Shown here piece after piece: positions 16,861-17,755 of a DNA stretch of 17,755 nucleotides. The stretch's first letter is position 1. The number at the start of each line of letters is the position of its first letter. The stretch is from Alphaproteobacteria bacterium MarineAlpha10_Bin2. GTDB taxonomy: Bacteria > Pseudomonadota > Alphaproteobacteria > UBA828. The stretch spans positions 1-17,755 of the forward strand of contig PTKB01000021.1 in NCBI GenBank assembly GCA_002937555.1, written 5' to 3'. The translations under genes were made by a program, and so were the position numbers. The notes under the pieces are model-generated. The model made no database searches. It was not told the DNA's origin and saw nothing but the letters and a program-made list of their open reading frames with translations.

Positions 16861-17424
16861 ATGCCGAGTGATAGCAAAGTCGAGGCGAAACCGCTGAATG
16901 AGCTGCTGGTCGCCGTGGCGGCACAAGACCGCAGCGCCTTCGCGCCGCTTTATGAAGCGACCAGCGCGAAACTGTTTGGCGTGACTTTGCGTATCTTACG
17001 TAACCGGCAACAGGCGGAAGAGGTGCTGCAGGAAGTCTACATCCGAATTTGGCGCCGCGCCGCCGATTACCGCCCGGAGAAGGGCACGCCCATGACCTGG
17101 ATGATCACCATCGCGCGCAACCGGGCGCTCGACCGGCGGCGCCAACAGAAACCCGAGCTGCCCTTGGACGACGTCGAGGGCTACGCTGAGACCGCCGACC
17201 CCGAGCCCAGCCCGCTGGCGCAGGCGATTGCCGGCGAGCAAGGCCGCGCCCTCGCCGCATGTCTCGACGAATTGGGCGCCGAGCAACGCGGCTGTATCAC
17301 TCTCGCCTACCGGGAGGGCTTTACCCATGGCGAGCTGGCGGCGCGCTTCGACACTCCGCTCGGAACGGTGAAGAGCTGGATCCATCGTGGTTTGCGGCAC
17401 TTAAAGGAATGCCTTGGCGGATGA
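16861..17424 (+). CDS. ECF-type RNA polymerase sigma factor (SigK-like)
   Basis: A 187-residue group IV sigma factor, the normal size. Sigma region 2 spans about 27-94: 'FAPLYEATSAKLFGVTL', then 'EEVLQEVYIRIWRRA' (core-binding 2.2), then 'TWMITIARNRALDRRR' (-10 recognition 2.3-2.4). A short acidic linker (about 97-122) leads to region 4 (128-182), whose helix-turn-helix 'THGELAARFDTPLGTVKSWIHRGL' in part reads the -35 element. The stop overlaps the start of an anti-sigma gene (ATGA, 17421-17424), the usual arrangement for translational coupling. It probably controls an envelope or oxidative-stress regulon, often including its own promoter. The upstream Shine-Dalgarno sequence is weak. Confidence 0.93.
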   Translation: MPSDSKVEAKPLNELLVAVAAQDRSAFAPLYEATSAKLFGVTLRILRNRQQAEEVLQEVYIRIWRRAADYRPEKGTPMTWMITIARNRALDRRRQQKPELPLDDVEGYAETADPEPSPLAQAIAGEQGRALAACLDELGAEQRGCITLAYREGFTHGELAARFDTPLGTVKSWIHRGLRHLKECLGG

Positions 17425-17755
17425 CTGACGCCTATAACGAAAGAGACGGATTGGCCGCTGAATATGTGCTTGGCACACTTGAGGCGGTGGCGCGGCGCGA
17501 GGCCGAGGTGCTCGCCGCGCGCAATCCGGCGTTCGCCGAGCTGGTGGCGGAATGGGAGCGTCGCTTGGCGCCGCTGGCCGAGGACATTCAGCCCGTGGCG
17601 CCGCCGGCCGGGCTGCTCGCCCGCATCGAAAACATCCTGGATATTCTAGGGCCCGTACGCGGCGCCGCGCCAATGGCGCGCCCGCTCCGGCGTGAGCGGC
17701 GGGTCCGCACCGCATGGCGCTTCTCGGCGCTCAGCGCCGGCGCCATCGCGGCGGC
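17421..17755 (+). CDS. Anti-sigma factor, RskA-like (partial, runs off the window)
   Basis: The frame opens at ATG 17421, overlapping the sigma stop by 4 bp, and stays open to the window end (about 111 residues seen). The N-terminus 'LAAEYVLGTLEAVARREAE' (11-29) is the classic RskA/ChrR-type anti-sigma beginning (A-x-E-Y-x-L-G-x-L), followed by helices with 'WERRLAPLAEDI' (about 46-57) that resemble the sigma-binding domain. From about residue 100 the sequence 'WRFSALSAGAIAA' begins a likely transmembrane helix, cut by the window edge. The predicted role is to hold the ECF sigma factor at the inner membrane until a signal releases it. No zinc-binding His-x3-Cys-x2-Cys motif is present in the visible part, consistent with RskA rather than a ZAS-type factor. 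Confidence 0.88.
   Translation, partial: MTDAYNERDGLAAEYVLGTLEAVARREAEVLAARNPAFAELVAEWERRLAPLAEDIQPVAPPAGLLARIENILDILGPVRGAAPMARPLRRERRVRTAWRFSALSAGAIAA

Overview
The window is GC-rich (many GC-ended codons) and densely coding. It reads as a chromosomal segment of an alphaproteobacterium, probably Rhodospirillales-like. The basis is family resemblance: a CbtA/CbtB cobalt transporter pair, a gpsA-EVE neighbourhood, an ATP-type PckA of alphaproteobacterial form, and an ECF sigma factor with an RskA-like anti-sigma factor. No rRNA, tRNA, CRISPR array, insertion sequence, phage gene or replication origin was found. No stretch over 300 bases lacks a gene; the longest gaps are about 180 bp (5182-5361), 156 bp (4046-4201), 130 bp (11646-11775) and 120 bp (16741-16860).

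Left part (1-5181). The window opens inside a decayed gene: a Glu/Pro-rich segment followed by a POTRA domain of the two-partner-secretion/ShlB type, broken by an in-frame TAA and ending before any beta-barrel. Then, all on the minus strand and read right to left, come cbtB-cbtA (predicted cobalt uptake), pckA (ATP-dependent PEP carboxykinase), a haloalkane dehalogenase with all five LinB/DhaA-type active-site residues, and a short-chain dehydrogenase 27 bp behind it. The last two could convert a halogenated alkane to an alcohol and then to a carbonyl compound.

Middle part (5362-13719), plus strand: a MATE efflux pump; a large Sel1-repeat/SPOR-domain envelope lipoprotein followed by a clear intrinsic terminator; gpsA (glycerol-3-phosphate dehydrogenase for phospholipid synthesis); an EVE-domain protein; a PLP-dependent Cys/Met-metabolism enzyme overlapping a small Rieske ferredoxin by 4 bp; and acs (acetyl-CoA synthetase). 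Acs and PckA are both enzymes of growth on acetate or organic acids, but they are not in one operon.

Right part (13724-17755). A minus-strand operon runs class III PLP enzyme -> APH-fold kinase -> MDR quinone oxidoreductase, with 18 bp and then a 4-bp overlap between genes. The first two resemble the hydroxylysine kinase / phospho-lyase partnership (HYKK with PHYKPL/ETNPPL) and may form a phosphorylate-then-eliminate pathway for a hydroxylated amine. The third has lost about a third of its length, including most of the Rossmann domain, through what looks like a clean in-frame deletion. Divergent from this operon are an ECF sigma factor and a translationally coupled RskA-like anti-sigma factor that runs off the window end.

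The most notable observations are the predicted kinase/phospho-lyase operon, the internally deleted oxidoreductase, the broken TpsB-type gene, and the dehalogenase-dehydrogenase pair.
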